In this document: positions 42,335 through 43,119 of the stretch, in pieces
How the letters are laid out: every line of letters begins with the position of its first letter
Position numbering within the stretch: the stretch's first letter is position 1
NCBI GenBank assembly: GCA_011523045.1
Contig: WTHR01000130.1
Location: forward strand, 1-43,119
Source: Gammaproteobacteria bacterium
GTDB lineage: Bacteria > Pseudomonadota > Gammaproteobacteria > Arenicellales > UBA868
Direction of reading: 5' to 3'
Length of the DNA stretch: 43,119 nt
Position numbers and translations under genes: made by a program
The notes under the pieces: model-generated
Databases searched by the model: none
What the model saw: the letters and a program-made list of their open reading frames with translations, nothing else
Told to the model about the DNA's origin: nothing

Positions 42335-43119
42335 TCAGGCCGGCATTCGGGGCGACGGGTCGAGTTCCGCCGCTTCCAGGGCGAACACCACTGCTTCGCC
42401 ATTTTCTGACATCAGCCATGAAAAGGGGGTTCGCGGCCAAGCTGCCTCAAGCGATTCGCGCGCACTGCCCGCCTCAACCACCAAAAGTCCATCTTCCGTC
42501 AGGTGCTTGCGTGCCTGATCCATCAACCGGTTGATGAAGTCCAGACCGCTCGCTCCTCCGGCGAACGCCAGCGCCGGCTCGTGTCGGTATTCGCCGGGCA
42601 GGCCATCCATGATCTCGTCACTGACGTAGGGCGGGTTGCAGACGATCAGATCATACCGAGCCTCACCGAGTCCCTCGAAAAGGTCTCCGCGCTTGAGCCG
42701 GACGCGGTCCTGGACAGCATAGCGTGCCACATTTATTTCGGCGACTTCCAACGCGCTGTCGCTGATGTCGCTGGCGTCAACCGTGGCCTCGGGAAAAGCG
42801 AGCGCGAGAGCAACGGCGATGCAGCCGCTGCCGGTACATAGATCCAGGACGGCTGCCGCAGGACGATCCGCCCGCCAGGGAAAGAAACGGTCCGCAATCC
42901 ATTCGCCGATGTGGGAACGCGGCACAATGGCCCGATGATCAATAAAAAAATCATGGCCGGCAAACCAGGCGCGGTTCACCAGATAGGCCAGCGGCTCACC
43001 GCTTTCAATCCGCCGCTTGAGCAATGCCGCAACAGCCGCCTGCTGGGCGGGAGTCAGCGACTGATCCCAGGGAATGTCGTCGCCGCTCGGATCCAGGTCA
43101 CAGGCTTCGAGCACCAGCC
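42335..43119 (-). CDS. prmB: PrmB-type 50S ribosomal protein L3 glutamine methyltransferase, N-terminus beyond window
   Basis: At least 261 aa; the frame is open through the right edge, so the start is outside. Before the SAM domain the segment IVPRSHIGEWI is closer to PrmB than to PrmC. SAM motif I is VLDLCTGSGCIAVALA. The catalytic NPPY is in LIVCNPPYVSDEIMDGLP. It methylates a glutamine of ribosomal protein L3 or, if PrmC, of release factors. Confidence 0.88.
   Translation of the reverse strand, partial: LVLEACDLDPSGDDIPWDQSLTPAQQAAVAALLKRRIESGEPLAYLVNRAWFAGHDFFIDHRAIVPRSHIGEWIADRFFPWRADRPAAAVLDLCTGSGCIAVALALAFPEATVDASDISDSALEVAEINVARYAVQDRVRLKRGDLFEGLGEARYDLIVCNPPYVSDEIMDGLPGEYRHEPALAFAGGASGLDFINRLMDQARKHLTEDGLLVVEAGSARESLEAAWPRTPFSWLMSENGEAVVFALEAAELDPSPRMPA

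Overview
The window looks like a chromosomal segment of a free-living gammaproteobacterium, probably aquatic. Support for this comes from gammaproteobacterial-type housekeeping genes (rmuC, msrPQ, argS-SPOR, nudC, hemL, rubredoxin, prmB-type methyltransferase), a class III polyhydroxyalkanoate synthase (phaE-phaC) with phaA, phaB, phaR and a phasin, and a fairly GC-rich sequence. There are no rRNA or tRNA genes, insertion sequences or CRISPR arrays that I could see. The species cannot be named from this window.

Left part (1-8.7 kb): a PIF1-like helicase running off the left edge, an SDR oxidoreductase and rmuC form one minus-strand operon. A gene-poor stretch (2.58-3.24 kb) with two strong hairpins follows. 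Next come a small DUF6122-type membrane protein, a plus-strand operon of a PhyH-type dioxygenase, a PaaK-like acyl-CoA ligase and an enoyl-CoA hydratase, the periplasmic methionine sulfoxide reductase msrQ/msrP, and an RRM RNA-binding protein.

Central part (8.7-24.6 kb): a dense pseudohalide-degradation island. Read from its right end on the minus strand it holds an unknown 147-aa gene, a DUF1289 mini-protein, thiocyanate hydrolase scnB-scnA-scnC, a P15K/nitrile-hydratase-activator-like maturation protein, a Tat-exported NrtA-type solute-binding protein, cobalt transporter cbtB-cbtA, then dsrE2-like, tusA, a sulfide:quinone-reductase-type flavoprotein and DUF1641. A plus-strand DUF1348 gene interrupts. 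The island then continues with a MurB-like flavoprotein lacking the MurB catalytic residues, cyanase cynS, a CLC anion channel homologue with a replaced gating glutamate, a plus-strand CynR-like LysR regulator, and an ABC ATPase with two NrtB-type permeases and a His-rich exported protein. The inferred logic is: import of thiocyanate or cyanate by the ABC system and/or the CLC protein; hydrolysis of SCN- by the cobalt enzyme to COS and ammonia; cobalt supplied by CbtAB and inserted with the P15K-like protein; cyanate removed by cyanase; reduced sulfur passed to the quinone-reductase/TusA/DsrE branch. A 37-bp promoter element conserved without gaps upstream of lysR and upstream of scnB suggests that the LysR protein controls both ends.

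Right part (24.6-43.1 kb): an M20 amidohydrolase, a 59-aa orphan protein, an alpha/beta hydrolase, a malonyl-CoA-synthetase-like ligase, a MazG-like pyrophosphatase and an acetolactate-synthase-like ThDP enzyme. The PHA locus follows (phaR, phaB, phaA, phasin on minus; phaE-phaC on plus), with three TGCRGTGCA-type operator candidates. Then come SPOR protein, argS, nudC, a cold shock protein, a DUF4870 membrane protein, hemL, rubredoxin and a prmB-type methyltransferase that runs off the right edge.
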